DNA from: Vespula vulgaris
Lineage: Eukaryota; Arthropoda; Insecta; Hymenoptera; Vespidae
DNA: 64,000 nucleotides
NCBI RefSeq assembly: GCF_905475345.1
Contig: NC_066591.1
Span: 2,464,501 to 2,528,500 of the forward strand
Direction: 5' to 3'
Of the stretch, positions 1 to 14,442 are shown in pieces. The translations under genes were made by a program, and so were the position numbers. A model generated the notes under the pieces. That model did not search any database. It was not told the origin of the DNA and was given only the letters and a program-made list of their open reading frames with translations. Numbering within the stretch: position 1 is the first letter of the stretch; each line of letters begins with the position of its first letter.

Positions 1-702
1 AATAGCGCGCACATTTTTTCTTTTTTTTTTCTTTTTTATTAACTTTACTGGTATAATTTTGTTTGGAAGGTAATTAGTCGAAAATTATGCTCGTTTATCG
101 AGGACTATTTTTTTTTTGTATAGAAAAAAAGACCGTGTCGAGAGAAGTTCGCTAGACTGTTTGCTTTATGTCATTCCTTTACTATTTTGTCATTGCCTCT
201 TTCGTTTGTTGAATCGAGCGAAAACACGATTTCGTTAATATTTTATTTTTCTACGTTTCTTCATCGTCGTTCCATATATTATCTATAGATGTCGTCCCTG
301 AAAAGAAAAGAAAAGAGGAAGAAACTAGATAAATATAAATCTTTCGCAAATAAAACAATACCGAAACAAATAGATATAGATATATTTTAGGAAACAAGAA
401 AGAAACTCCTTTTGATAATTATGATCAACAAATCAAGCGAGACCACTTCTATCGATTGATGGAAGAAGGCGAGAAGCCGAGTTCGGTTAATCATTGCCAA
501 AACTTTTCCTCCCTCGGGAGAAGTAGGGACCCTCTGCCAGAGTTAATGCCATAATGGACACTTCGCTCTCCGTTGGACGGTTTTCTTATCGATCTGAAGC
601 GAGGACATTAAAAGCTACGTCTAGGATCTTAAAAGTTATCCATATATGTCTCGTATATTGCATTATGTACGATATATACATAATATATATAATAATATAT
701 AC

Positions 703-721
703 ATATATATATATATATATT
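703..721. repeat. (AT)n microsatellite
   Basis: A short pure AT run sits inside a wider TA-rich patch beginning near 670. It is simple sequence with no other signal. Confidence 0.85.
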
Positions 722-1364
722 TCGTAGAATGTTATTTATTCGATCAGTATTTCAAATAAATATTTATAATAAAATATCAAATAATATGAGTGACGTAAAT
801 TCGACACCTATTTTATACTAATCAAAATATTCATATATACCGATCATCATTTATTTTACAAAAAAATTTATTTATCATCGATTAATAAAAATATTGATCA
901 AACAAATAGAATTTCATTTCATATTTTTATCATACGCGTGAAAATTTAATATCTAGTACATTACATTAAACTTTCTATATATTATTTTTTTATTTTCTTA
1001 AAAAATTTAACTATCTTACTTATCATTTGATAAAAGGGTCAGGATCAAGAAGAGATCACACGTAATGTCGCATAAGAATGGCAATGGCGATTCGTGCCAC
1101 GTACATGGACCGCCGTTAATAAAAGCTTAAAGGATATTATCGTGAACGTTCGTCGAGACATTAAAAAAAGCGCACGTGTCCTTAACGGGAGACCCTCGAT
1201 GCAATTTTAAACAGCTATTTCCGGTTCGTACCAAGTTGAAATCGTTCTAGGTGACACATGTCCACGATGCTGTTACATCGTTCTAAGGGGACCGCCAGGC
1301 TGAATACCAATTGGCTACAACGATGTAGACAATCCAAGGGATGTTACGCATAAGGGTGAATTTC

Positions 1365-1384
1365 CTCTCTCTCTCTCTCTCTCT
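1365..1384. repeat. (CT)n microsatellite
   Basis: Pure CT dinucleotide run of about 20 bp. It is one of many CT/GA tracts in the window. Confidence 0.9.
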
Positions 1385-1892
1385 ATCTTATTCTTGTTAC
1401 CCTTGGTATAATCAAACCAAAGCATCCTCGCGATCCCATATCATTTTACTACTCTCTCCAGGATCGATATTAATTATTTCTCCGCTATGACGAATCCTGT
1501 TTCAACATTCGATATACGTAATTATTATATATCTATATTGGTAATTAATATCCGTCATAATTTCATTAAAATCATGCTAATTAGACATAGAAACACACGC
1601 ACACACACACACACATATACAAATTTATGCCTATACGTTTTTTTGTTCGAAGATATCGTTCGAAAAAGAAAGAAATTAATTTTTCATCGAGAAGATTATG
1701 GTAATTTGAAGTATATCTATTTTACATAACCATTAATTATTAGAAAACTAGAGATAAGGTATTAAAAAGTATTTTAAGATAGATATTAAGATATTGTAAT
1801 TAAAAGAGACGTTCCATAGAGAATATCTTAAGATATCTTAATTTGTATGTTAAAAGAAATATCCTAGTGGCACAATTTTGATGTACGATCAA

Positions 1893-1914
1893 TCTCTCTC
1901 TCTCTCTCTCTCTC
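1893..1914. repeat. (CT)n microsatellite
   Basis: Pure CT run of 22 bp on the + strand. Confidence 0.9.
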
Positions 1915-4900
1915 GTCCCTATAGCATCGTGAGAAAGTCTTCGAAAGCAAGCGCTAGTAGGAGATACGTGATCACAGCCCCTTTCTTTATTTTTTTTTTT
2001 TCTTTTTCTCGGCTTTGCCAGTTATTTCTCGGGCAACAGCAGAGCATGCGGGACATTAGCCATAAATTCGTGAGTCCCCAGTGCCAAATAGCGGCGTGCC
2101 ATGCCAATTGTATAAATTGGCTATGACAAAGTTATCGCGCGAGCTTGGCTACGTCTTACGATCGGAAAAAGTTTTGTCCTTGTAGGTAAAGGTTATCACG
2201 CGAGCCAATATTTCCTTCTTCTCTTGCTCTCTTTCTCTATCTTTTTCTTGCTTTCTTCTTGTTCTCCCCTCCCATCTACCCTACCCTTTTCCTTCTCATC
2301 TTTCTCTCGTGGAATTTTGGTGCAGGTGCCTCGACATGGGTCCCCCGTGTTCGTTTGAGACATCGTTCTCATGGGATACGACCCAAAGAAACGTGACGTT
2401 CCACCTTTGGCCACTCACGTACACGAAAGGCGCCTCTTTTTCGTGTGACTCGTTTCTTACAACGTCTACTTGTACGTCTTTACTCCTAAATCTTCTCACA
2501 CTCTTGTTCTTTCATCTTGACGAATGTTCGTCAAAATCTTTCTGGATTTGGTAGCTCCAAAGATAAGAGATAGATCCTATCTTTCATCCCTGTATATATA
2601 AAGTATATCCTTAAGTTCGGACATTTAATTTCGTAAAACTTATTATTCGTATTAGATTCGATTGGATGTAAAAAAAATCTTTATTCATCGACTTTATTTC
2701 ATTCAAACGAATGGGATCTATTGAAGGATCTAGACGAAAAGGAATAATTTTGTTCTTTTTAATTCATATTTTTAATTGAATTAGAAAAGAAAAGGAAAAA
2801 AAGATATGATGAAAAAGAAGAGCGGAATCCTCAAGGTTATAATTACGTATGATGTGTAATAGATACCAGAAACTAGTCTAGGATTGACAAGAAAGATAAA
2901 GAAAAAAAAAATAAAGAAAAATAAAAATGATCGAGGTAACTCGTTCGGATAATACGGCACTCGGTTTAGGATGATTAAGCGCTTCTTTCTCGCTCGACGT
3001 CGAGAAAGTCGACGAGCGGAATCACGACGATTAATTCCGGGTCTGTCGTCGACAATCGTTTAAGTCGGAAAACGATTTACACGGCGGCCTCGCTTAGCAG
3101 CAACGGAACGACGGTAAGAGAGCTTAAAGCGTGTCGAGGAAGAAGGGTGAGTTTACATTCAGGGGGCAACGCGTGGGGGTGAAACCGCTCGTTTATCAGT
3201 AACCGACTCTAGTGAAAGCGACACCGAAGCTTCTACGCCGCAGGAATAACAATCCCCTTACTCCTCTCTTTTCTCCTTTAAAAAGTATTACTCTTGCGAC
3301 GTTCGTGTTTACGAACGTTACCACGTGTATTTTATTCTCGAATTCGTCCTTGTTTTTCTTTTTCTTTTCAAGTGTTTTTTCTCACTTCTTTTTTCTTGCT
3401 TATTTTTTATTCTCAATCTTCCTTGCAAAAGGTTTTATCAAACGAGATTATATTTTTCCTTTTCTTTTTTTTTTCTTTTCTTTTCTACTCTACCAACACA
3501 ATTTATATATTCTTGTCGCGATATTATAATCTTCTTTAAAAAGATGCTCGGAGACAAATTAGAATTTTAATTAAATTTCAATTATATATCGTTAACGTTT
3601 GAAATGAGTTAATAATAATCGAAATGATAGATAAAGCTGACTACCTAACTCCAATTTAGAGGACTGCAGGTGCAAGTAACTCGAGCGAGTCGTTTCGAAT
3701 CTCATCGGTCCGAGACTGCAGCGGTAGCATCGAATTTAAACCGAAACGGGCCACCTTCTTGTCGACCCATTTTGCAAGTGTCGTCGGTGCGCCGGGCTAA
3801 TTTGTCAGTTGTCGAGTTAGCGTCCTCTGGGGGATTCCCCTTCCCTCATTCTCCTGGCCCAGCCGGGACCAGTAATCAACCGGTGAATATCTGAACTGCC
3901 TTCGAAACTCTCGTCCCGTCCCCGTAATCCACCCCCTTCGCTTCTCTCATTTATAAAGAAGAGACTACGTCCGACGGAAGGTGCGATTGATCCATTCCCC
4001 CTTAACCCCGTATAACCCCGCATACTCTTCACCCTTGAAACGAGCTTCTGTTTACTTTCACGTTGGCGGCCCTTTCCATATCGACGATTCGCCCGTCTCG
4101 AACGAATTTCCCTTTTTTGATATCAACTGCTTCGCTCGAAATTAATTTTATATATATATATATTAATTTTCTTTATTTAAATCGCACGCATTGTCCATAA
4201 AAATTTTAATCATACAAACAACTTCGATAATATTGACGATAAAGTAATTATAAATTAACAACTATTTAGCTCATTCCAATTTGTTCCAATTTGCTCGAAT
4301 TGAAAGAAAAAAAAGGATAATATCAGTACAATTAAGGGTAAGAAAAAGAAAAGGTGGACGGACAAAGTTTATTTATAGAAGGATGTTTTCGTTATTTCTT
4401 GAAAACGAGGAAACAGAGGAACGAATTTAAGCTTGTCAAGTAGGAAGATATCGTACGAGACGGAGAAAGTTGTTCCGTCGGAATGAAAGGGTGCTCGTTT
4501 CAATCTTAGGGAATTCGGAAGGAAGAAGAAATGAGGGGCTCGAAAAGCTATAGTATTTGGAAAACTGGCAGCTAATGTTCCATCGCTTGGCAGCTGGATC
4601 CCCTCCGTTGTCATACGAGCGAGCCATCCCCCCACTTTTTCCTCCTCCTCCTCCTCCTCCTCCCCCTCTTCCTCTTCCTCTTCCTCATCCTCTTCTCCTC
4701 CGTAGCACCGTAGCAGTTTCTCCACGTTACAGTTTCCACGAAGCGGATTTCGAAGCTTTGTAGTCATCCATTTTCAAGCGAAACCCCCGTGCATTATTTA
4801 AATAAACAAGGATGTAGAAGAGGGAGGAGGAAGGAGGGAGGAAGAGATTGGCTGAACGTCGCCGTTGTTCTCTAACACTCTATCTCTGTCTTTCTCCCTC

Positions 4901-5582
4901 GTTCAAAAGCTCGTCGGATCGCTTCAGTGACGAACAATTATCCCCTCTCTATGCGAAAAGGAACTCCTCGAGTGACAGCCAAGGGGGTTGCCGGGCGAGG
5001 ACTCTGCACCTTGTAATGAATTTTAAATTGGCTCGCATTCATAATACAGACTCGTTGACAGTCGGGATGAACCGGAGATGACAAAGTAAAATACTCTTGG
5101 CTTTAACATTTCCGGGGCTCTCACAAGAGATAGGAATAAATTTGGTCGTGTATTACTTTGGACTCGCTCGGATCTTCTCATCTTTGTTCGATAATTATTG
5201 TTCGAACATTTTCAGTTCGATAAGAGACAGGAAAATTTCAAGAATAATTTTAATAATAATCGATGGAATGAAGTGTTTATCTAACAATAAATAGATATCT
5301 ATTATTTCATAATTACTGCAGCGTGCATCGTGTTTAATAAATATTAATTTTTTATAGAACAAAGGGAATATATTATCCTACTAATCCGAGATAATATCAG
5401 ATTCGATGGTCAGATAGAAAATATAATTTTTTAATTTTGCTTGATACCATCGTTCGTGGAAAACAAGATATCATTCAAGAACTTACAATTGTAGAGTTGG
5501 ACTTATAACTGCGAGGTATACTTGGCTAATCCCGTAAGTACTGCCTTGGGATCTCTATCTCTATATATCTCTCTATCTCTCG

Positions 5583-5588
<6 letters not shown>

Positions 5589-5618
<30 letters not shown>
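5589..5618. repeat. (CT)n microsatellite
   Basis: Pure CT run of about 30 bp, flanked by interrupted CT-rich sequence from about 5550. Confidence 0.9.
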
Positions 5619-5625
<7 letters not shown>

Positions 5626-6600
5626 TTACCCACAAACCACTCCTCGGTAGTATCAGTCGAATTGCTCCGAGTTCGCGCGAATTCACCCAACATTTCTATT
5701 GTTCGCGTATAGGGAAAGACAAGAAGTTGGTTAAGTGGACAGGTAGATCGAGTAATCGAGTGGTAAAGCGGTGTACAAACGAAAATAGACGAGCCGAGCC
5801 CGCCATCTGGGCAACATCCTGACCGATAAACTCGTACTCAAAAGCTTTGCTGAAAAAAAACCTGCCGCTATCTCGCACCTTCTTTGATCTTCGAAATCCT
5901 TTTGGTCTACACTCTAAAATTGTCTACCCGTTTCGATCAAAGGTCCCTTTGCGGTCTTTTGACCAAGATAATACCACCAATCTTCTTTTCTTCTTTCTTC
6001 TTCTTCTTCTTCTTTTTCTTCTTCTTTTTTTTCTATCTCAAAAGAAGCAACCATTGATATGGTTCATCTTTCTTTCGGCTGAAAAATTGTCTCTCTCTTT
6101 CTCTCTAGAAAAATTAAAAAAAAAAAAAAACAGAAGAAAAAGGAGAGAAAAAAAAAGAAAGAAAAATAATATTTCCGATAGAGACAAGGTCTAACAAATT
6201 TTACGATTTGTTGTTGGTCCAAATCTCGTTAAATTTGATTCGAGAGATCGTTCAATATCGATCGGATCAAGAAATCGAGAACTTACTTTCCGCGAGGCTA
6301 CACATAATCACGAAAGGTCTCGAAAGCAGACGGTCGAACTTCGTTGAACGTCTCCCTCGCGTTCGGCTACGGCGAAGAGGGTCGATGTTAAACTCGGGTG
6401 GTTTTCCTAGCCGAGTTCTATATCTATCTCTCTCTCTCTTCTGCTCTCTCTCCTTCTCTCTCTCTCTCTCTCTCTTTCTTTCTCTTACTCTCTGTCTTTC
6501 CATCTATCTCGGCCGATGCGTCTGCAGGTGGATGTTGAGAGTCGGTGATACCACCGAAAGGTACTTGAAGCCCTGGAGCAATTCGGAGTCTGTAAGTTAG

Positions 6601-9600
6601 CCACTGTACAATTACCGTATATCTCGGTGCCGTTAACTCAGTAGCGCCGTTACAACATTTGGACTGCCGTTATGGATGGATATCCCAACTTTAACCGTCC
6701 GTAGTCCAGACTTCCTGTGAAACATGTTCGATGTTGGATATTTTAGAAGGAGTTACTTAAATCAAAACCGTGCGATAGGACATTCTTATTTTCAATCTCT
6801 CCTTCTTCTTTTTTTTCCATTTTGATTCCTTAAGATCCTCCAACTTCATCTTTATTTTTCGTATAACAAAGGATAAATCATTGCAATAAATTTTTTCAAA
6901 ACGGGATTAGCCTTTAAGAAGGATAAAAAAAAAAGAAGAGAGAGAATCGAATCTTTTTTAGAAGAAGCAAAATAATGATAATAAAAAATAAAAAGAGAAA
7001 AGAAAGTATGCGAAGATGCAAGAAGCGAACCCTTTTGTCGTTACGATCTTATAAATGTCAGTAGAGCCGCTGAATCTGTCACCCTGACGGCTTGCGGTTT
7101 TTTTTCCTCGACTAAACTGCCTAGGGAGCGTCCAACCGGGTATGGGGTGAGATTTAAAACAATTACAAGGAACGGAAAGCTTGGAAAGAAGAGGGGCCGG
7201 GCTAATCTTGAGGGTGGTTTAATTAAAAGTGGTGCCAACTGACGGGTGGCCATCGATCAACACTGCGGCGAGTCGACGAGCTCGGCACAGACATTTCTAC
7301 GGTGGTTGGTGACACGCCACCGTTTTTGCTATCGCCCTACAACGATTTTTCGATTCGATCCTAAGACACGAGTAATTCTTTTTAATAGTGACGTGAGTCA
7401 TGTTCCTATTTGCGCACCCCTCTAATTATTGAATCGATTTTCTTAGACTGATTCTATCGGGAGAATTGATATCGAATGAAAAAAGAGAAAAGAGAAAAGA
7501 AAGAAGTGTTGGATAAATTATAAAGTGTGTAAAGTTCAGTAAACGTGCTTTGCGATTAAGTATACGAGAAATGGGGGTGGGGAAGGAGTCATTAAAAAAT
7601 AAAAAAAAATTAATAAATAAAAAGAAAAAAGAACAGAACACTTTATGTGCGATGAAAAATAAAGATAAATTAAATTTGGCCGGACTTGAACGGAGAAAGC
7701 AAATAAAGAAAAAAAAAAGAATAATGATCCATTGCTTGATACAAATGTATTGATTATTAAAAACACACGACGAGAGACATCGATCAAAATTCGTCGGGCC
7801 ATTTTCGACGTCGGAATACTGTCGAGATGACTCTTAGGGTCGTGTCTTGGAATTTGAAATATGTTCGAAACGGGATCACCCGTCGAGAATGAGAGAGATC
7901 GAGGTTTGGTATTTCTGACTCGATAGCAATGTGTTCGGGTACGTCGACCAGGTGACGTTTTAGCGTGGCATCGAGCTGTCAACCTCTGCGTGCCAAAGTA
8001 TCCTTCTAGGAGACGTTATCACGACCCTTACTGGAGTTTACAAAGTAGAGATTCTTGAGCCGGACTTTGGCAAAGGAATTAGTCTCGAGGAGGGCATTCG
8101 GACGTTTAGAAAGAATCGCTGAATCTGCTTCGCACTATTTTCCTTTTTTTTTTTGCTTTCTTTCTTTTAAAGATACGACCATCTCTTCTTCTTCTTCTTC
8201 TTCGGAGTCGTTTTTCTTTTTTCTGATAAGAAGTATACGGCCGATTTTCTTCCAAACTATTTTCACGAGGAATCGGAGGTTAATCTAGCGCAGAGGTTTG
8301 ACGTGCGACCAAAGTAAGGTGGTAGGGAGAAAGGGACAGAAAGAAATGAAGCCTTCGGAGTATTTCTGAAAAGGGTCGAGAGGGTCAAGAAAGAATAAGG
8401 TTAGAAAGAAAGAGGAAAAAGAAGAGAGAGGGAGAAAGATAAAGAGAGAGAATAGAATCGTGGGACTTCGCGTGCAGCCTGGTCATCCCTCGTCTCGTTC
8501 GAGAATTTATGCTCGTTGTCCCTACGCCACATCCTAACTAGTCCACCCACTTACTTACTCACCGAGAGTAAGAAAGTCTGAGGTGGGTTGCGTCTAAGGG
8601 GGCGGACCACCCTTAAAATATCACTTCTCTCTCCACTCTCCGTCCAGTTTTATCTCGGCTCGGAACTCTCACGCCGTCGTCCTCCGTCTTCCTTCCACCT
8701 ACAAGAACACCATCATCGATACTCCGCAAGTACCCCACCCTAACAGGCCTTTGCCCCATTCTTTTGAGCCGCTGAACCTGGCGGATATGTAAAAGACTGC
8801 AATTTACATACCACCGAACAGTTTTATCGCTTCGCTCTCGTTATCCAACGGGATCGGTGCTACTCGTCTCTAGCCCCTCTCTTTTCTTTCTTCGAGCTCT
8901 TAGAATAATAGTACAAGTGCGGATAGTGGGTCAGAAGCTTCGCTAAGATGGATTTACGAGCGTGCCGAGCTGCCTGCCAACCCAAAGATGCAAATCGAAA
9001 GACACCGTTTTCTTCTTCTTCTTCTTCTACTACTTTTTTTTTCTTTCTATCTCCTTCCTTCCTTCTTTCTTTCTTTCTTTCTTTCTTTTTTACTAAGCGT
9101 CCCTTTCGAAAATCTACCATCCTACCGCAACGATAACTCTTCATTTGCTTGGAAACTAGTTTTCCGAGGCCGGATAAAAGTTCAACTCACCGAGATAGCC
9201 AGGACGCATCCACGAGTGCACGCTTCTCTAATATCTTCGATCAATCCTCTGCGATTTATTGCTAGGATTACTTTATTTCTTTATCTCTATACCAAAAACT
9301 TTACCGTTTGATTTTCAATCTTCATCGATTGATACGGTTTAAGTAAAAAGACGATAAACAAAATTCGTCTGGTACTATTTACCTAAACATTTTTATTTCC
9401 ATTTCACTCTTACACTTCATTATTTAACGTTTATCATTATATTAAAAGAAAATGTTAACAGTTTGAAATGTATGAAATAGAATAGTATGAAAAAATTCAT
9501 ATATATATCTTCGATTCGAGATATTTTAAAAGCTTTAAAAAAAGAAAAGAAAAAGAAGATATCGCCCTTAGAAAATGTATAATGAAAAATCTTATCGCCG

Positions 9601-10607
9601 TCGTATTTCTTTGTAGTGAAGAAAAATCCTTGAGAAATCATTGGTCTCTATGTTCCCTATCGGGCAAGTACTTACTTTAGCCTTAACTGCTCGTAGAACT
9701 CGAACCTTAACGGGCTGCCGTTAAACGCGGCCCTCCGCTTTAACGAACCGCAAATGCGTTGTTTTAACGACATCGTTAATATTTAACCAAATATCTAGGG
9801 CTCCGTATGCGAGCCCACGGCACATTGTGGTTAGGAGAAGATGACATCGTTTGAACCGCGATTCCATGTGATTTATTCGCGTCGTTCAAAGGTCCTGCAA
9901 AATTTGCGGCTTCCGTCCAGTTTATCAAAGGCATTGTCTCGGAGAAATTGATATCGTAATATTTTTATACCTAATTAAATGGTTCATCTTGTTTTGATCG
10001 AACTTCGACAATGAACTTTCATTTTGTTTTTATTTCAAGATATTAAAAAAGAAAAAGAAGAAAGAAAAAAGAGGCGAACAAATTATTTGTAATCTTGCAA
10101 TTCCCGTTCGATTTATCAAAGTATACTATCATTGTCCTGAAGATCGACAATTACATTATAATTGGATATAGCAATATAGAATATAAAAGGTGTGTATAAA
10201 ATGAGATATAAAAATTATAACGTAATAATAATATATTTTTCTTAAATCTAATCAAACAATTATTTCTAATTGAACGTGAATAATGATGTTTTATTTAAGT
10301 TTGCTTTAGTTAAGAGACAAGAAAAGAAAAAAAGGACAATTCAGATATAATACACTCCATAAAACTTGACTCGAACAATTATCGTCACCCGCAAATACAA
10401 TCACGTTTTGTATTATTCAAATGCAAAGTGCTCAGAGTTATTTTTTCCGAGTCTCCCTCTCTTCCCCCTTATCATGAAAGAAGTTTCATGAATGTTGCAG
10501 TCGAAGTTCTCTTATCTAGGACCCTTAATTGCGCCTATTTATGCCCCTTTGCTTCCGTTCGGTGAAAAAGAAGTACGTGACATGTTTATAAAAGGGTCGA
10601 AGGGAGT

Positions 10608-10643
<36 letters not shown>

Positions 10644-10769
10644 GAGAGAGAAGTGGAGTGGACCACTAATGCCTTGTGCCCTCGATCAAGCTATCGCAAG
10701 CTCCCATTCTCTCTATTCTTTTCCTATACTTCTTTCCCCTCACTTTCCTCCTCACTCTCCCTCTCTCTC

Positions 10770-10816
<47 letters not shown>

Positions 10817-11500
10817 ATTTCTCTCTTCTTCTTTCTCTCGCTATCGGACAGCAGCTCTTGCGTCTCAGAAGGGTATTGATCTTTGGGGGCGCTTTGATCT
10901 AGCAAAAGGGTCTACTAACACATTCTTACTGACTTACACACGAACTCAAGTCCGTTCTCGCACGTCCGACACCTAAGTTTATCGGGGGAAAGAGAGTTTC
11001 TTTTTCTTTTTTCTCTCTTTTTCTTTTTCTTGCTCTTGCTCTTGCTCTTACTCTCTCATTCTCTCTTAACTCCAACGACAGAAGTGGCAGCGTAATTAGA
11101 AAAACGAGTTAGCGTTAGCGAAGGGCTACTAGTTAGCGAGCCTCGACCGTACCAAGTCTTTGAGAAAGGGCGAGAAAATTCGTAAAAACTATTCGTAGAG
11201 TTTTACCCGCGAAAGAATTCGAACGGATGATTCGTATGGTGAAATTTCGCTTACGACAGAGGAGGAAAAGTTATTTACTTTGATCGTAAGACAATCGAAC
11301 TCGTTAGGACGAATATATTGAGAGTTACATAGTTACGAGGGGGAGGGGATACGACAACGATAACGGGAGTTTCCACGATGTCTAAGGGTAATCGGTAACC
11401 GCACGAGTAATTGCACTACCGGTTGAAAAATGGCGATCTAAAGTAATTTACTACTCGGGTTTAGCTCTTTGAGCTTATGCGGCCTATAGATCAGGAGCAG
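6601..11500. other. Non-coding stretch, no supported gene
   Basis: Poly-purine and poly-pyrimidine tracts alternate with GC-richer patches (7040-7330, 8440-8830, 9660-9930). No frame combines protein-like composition with splice signals. Nothing else is recognised beyond CT/GA repeats at 10613-10806. Confidence 0.55.
10613..10806. repeat. Facing (GA)n and (CT)n tracts
   Basis: A GA run (10613-10641) lies about 130 bp upstream of a CT run (about 10773-10806). The two are complementary and could pair as a long inverted repeat in single-stranded nucleic acid. Both are plain dinucleotide repeats. Confidence 0.85.
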
Positions 11501-11577
11501 TTTCGCCGTGAGAATATTTAGGGAGGTGGCTAATTGCGGGATATATTTTATTAGAATTACATGAGACGTTCCATGCT

Positions 11578-11581
<4 letters not shown>

Positions 11582-11657
<76 letters not shown>
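11582..11657. repeat. Long pure (CT)n microsatellite, 76 bp
   Basis: The longest uninterrupted dinucleotide run in the window: 38 CT units without a single break on the + strand. Confidence 0.95.
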
Positions 11658-11660
<3 letters not shown>

Positions 11661-11924
11661 AAATTCCTTTTACCGGGTATCTCGACTGGTTTTCTTAACA
11701 CTCCCACTTCTATTCTCTGTCTCCGTCTTTCACGTTTACTCTTTGATCTTTTTTTCTTCAATTATTAAAAAGAACATAGGCAATTATGTGATAAGAAATC
11801 AAAAAAGCGATCGCTCGATCATTTATAATAAAGTGAAAGATTTCTTTTCCCTTTTTTTTTTCCTTAAGATTCCTACACCGGTTGATCCCAAAATCGAATA
11901 GATATACTTCTGCCTCTCTCTCTA

Positions 11925-11955
<31 letters not shown>

Positions 11956-13124
11956 TTCAGGCAGAAAAATGTGCCGCTATTAATTTCGGGGACGAGAATT
12001 TCACGGATGAGCTGCTACCAGCCCCTCTTTCTCCACCCCCTAAAAGAAGACGGACAGCAGCTGGAAGAGATTTCGTGGCGCGTTCGTGACCGACATTAGT
12101 AACTCTTTTTTCTTCCTTTTTTTTCTTTCTTTTCCTTTTCTTTTTTTTTTTTTTGTTTTCTTCACCACCTTCTCCTTTTTCTTCTTTTTCTTCTTCAGGA
12201 TATACTATCTCGCCGGCGCCACCTTTTTCTTTCTCTTTCGTGTGTTTTCGCACGATCGTCATAATCGTTCCACGCAATTGTTTTCTTGTCAATTCTTTCT
12301 CTCTCTTTCTTTCTTTCTCTTATTCTTTTTCTATCTTCCTCCTGTCTCACGGAAATCATTCGGTGAACGATTTCTCTGAAATATTTTCTTCCCAATTACG
12401 TGCAATTACGTTCGTCCCGTGAAAGAATTATTTGTCATTATCGCGGTCCGGCGAATAAACCATGAGAAACTCGTAAACGTTTTCGTAGCTTATGCTACGA
12501 ACTTCCAATGAGACCAATGAGATTACGTATTTCTAGACTTAAAGGATTCAAAGAAGAAAGTATAGCGAGCATGTGTGTGTGTATGTGTATGTGTATTAAA
12601 AAAATATTCGATATAAAGTGTTCGCAATAATATTATAATTTCAATTTAATTAACCATAAGATAAAGAAACGTATGATTAAAATACAATTCGTTCGATCAT
12701 TGAATATTCATGATAAAAATTATTAATAGAATAATCATCGTGGTCTTTCGGATCATAATAGATATCATTTATATCTTAATAGTCCGATCCTGGCATCGGA
12801 TCGAACGAATCGAACCCTTTATTATAAAGTAATAAAGTGACGTGGCTTATTCGATCGTACGACAGTTCTGTCTCCTCCTTACGCCCGGTAATTAAACTCC
12901 ACAAGACTCGACGACATAGCCGGAAGGGTTTCTCTCAAGTTCCCGTTTGTAGAAGCTAAATGCGTTTGACAACGGAAGCTTGTGTGTCTCCCTTCTTAGA
13001 CCGCAAGTTATAGCCTCGAGCTGTGTAAGTAAGTAAGTAGGTATCCTACGTGACAGTTTCTAACAAGTGAGTTAAGAAAGAGCACTCTTTATTAATAATT
13101 TAATAGATAGGTATACCTAAGTAA

Positions 13125-13136
13125 GTAAGTACTTAC
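13125..13136. other. GTAAGTACTTAC palindrome, copy 1
   Basis: Perfect 12-bp palindrome inside a longer TAAG-repeat context (13119-13136). Exact copies occur at 21828 and 37442. Function unknown. Confidence 0.8.
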
Positions 13137-14152
13137 GTGTATGTGAGTATTTCAAATATTAATTAAGCTCTATGATTTAGGCTCTTTGTCGGTCCATACG
13201 GCAGATATCTTGAACGACAGCTGTTTATACCTTAAAAGAAAGAGCAAGGGTAAGAATAAAGAGAGAGAGAGAGAGAGAAAATAACAAGGCAAACGTGTAC
13301 CTGTCAAAGATAATTCCATCACTGAAATAGAAATAGGAAGATAGTACGGTGTCATGCACATTAGAAACAACATTTCCACGGGTACGAAAATCCTCATGGG
13401 AAATTCTTCGCAAATACAGGAAAACCGGACAACGAGTGACCCTTTCTATGTTCAAAGAACGGCTTAAGTTTGCCCCTAATATTAATTTAATAACGTCCAA
13501 CGCGTACAATTGACAGGCAATAACAGTACGATCGGACAACTACGGTCGAATAGTTAGGAACCCTTATTTCCCTCTCTCGTTCTCTCTCCCTCTATCCCTT
13601 TATCTTTTTTTTCTCCTTTCGGAAGACTAAAATCGTAGTAAGGGTTCGAACGTAAGAAAGAGAGAAAATAACTCCTTCCACAACCCTTCCAACGAATGTC
13701 ACTCCAGGCCAAGTGCCTTTGCTATCGTACAACGGTGCTTGTTGTTCTTGTTGATTTCATCGCACGTTCGTGACCCTTCGGGAATCGAGAAGAAAGGGTT
13801 CAAACGACATAAGGATCAAGAACTACGTTCGGAAGGGAAGGAGGGGATCGATGGCCTCGTATTATTCCTCGGGTGATTTCCGAGTCTCTGGAATTTCAGA
13901 GAAAGAGAGAGAGAGAGAGAGGAATCAAGGGGATCTTAGCTCGTTCGATGTATTTATATAAATAGAGGGAAACGATTCGTTTTTCTATCTCTAATAAAAA
14001 AAAAAAAGAAGAATTGAAAAGAAGAAGGATTAATGAATTTGGATTGCATGATTATTATAACTATAACTTTCTTATACTACGAAACTTTCCATGAGAGTTA
14101 ATAGAAGAAACTTAATTGACATTATTATTGATTTTATTGTGAAAGATAAAGA

Positions 14153-14189
<37 letters not shown>

Positions 14190-14395
14190 GAAAAGAGAGA
14201 AAGGGAAGAAGTGTATACGATAAGAACGGAAACACGTAAAAGGTGTCTTCCGCGAATGAGTTGGGTCACTTTCATGCTGGGACGGCTTCTCGAGCACTTT
14301 TAAAGTACGCCGAGACATAAATCAGTCGCGTAGTATACGCGAGTGGTGCTCGTGGAAAAAATAGATTCGGTTTGCTCTCCATCGCAAGAGACTCG

Positions 14396-14398
<3 letters not shown>

Positions 14399-14439
<41 letters not shown>
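14399..14439. repeat. (GA)n microsatellite
   Basis: Pure GA run of about 40 bp, followed by interrupted GA sequence to about 14452. Confidence 0.9.

Positions 14440-14442
<3 letters not shown>

Larger units (their letters stand above)
1..6600. other. Non-coding AT-rich stretch, no supported gene
   Basis: No open frame here has protein-like composition or paired splice sites. The longer frames are translations of CT/GA or poly-pyrimidine tracts. Contents are AT-rich DNA (about 600-1050 and 4140-4320), short CT repeats at 1365, 1893 and 5589, and GC-richer patches near 2940-3200 and 3660-4120 that might be regulatory. A short sequence (AAGTTATCGCGCGAGC near 2128) recurs with changes near 2187. 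Whether this is intergenic or intronic cannot be decided. Confidence 0.6.
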
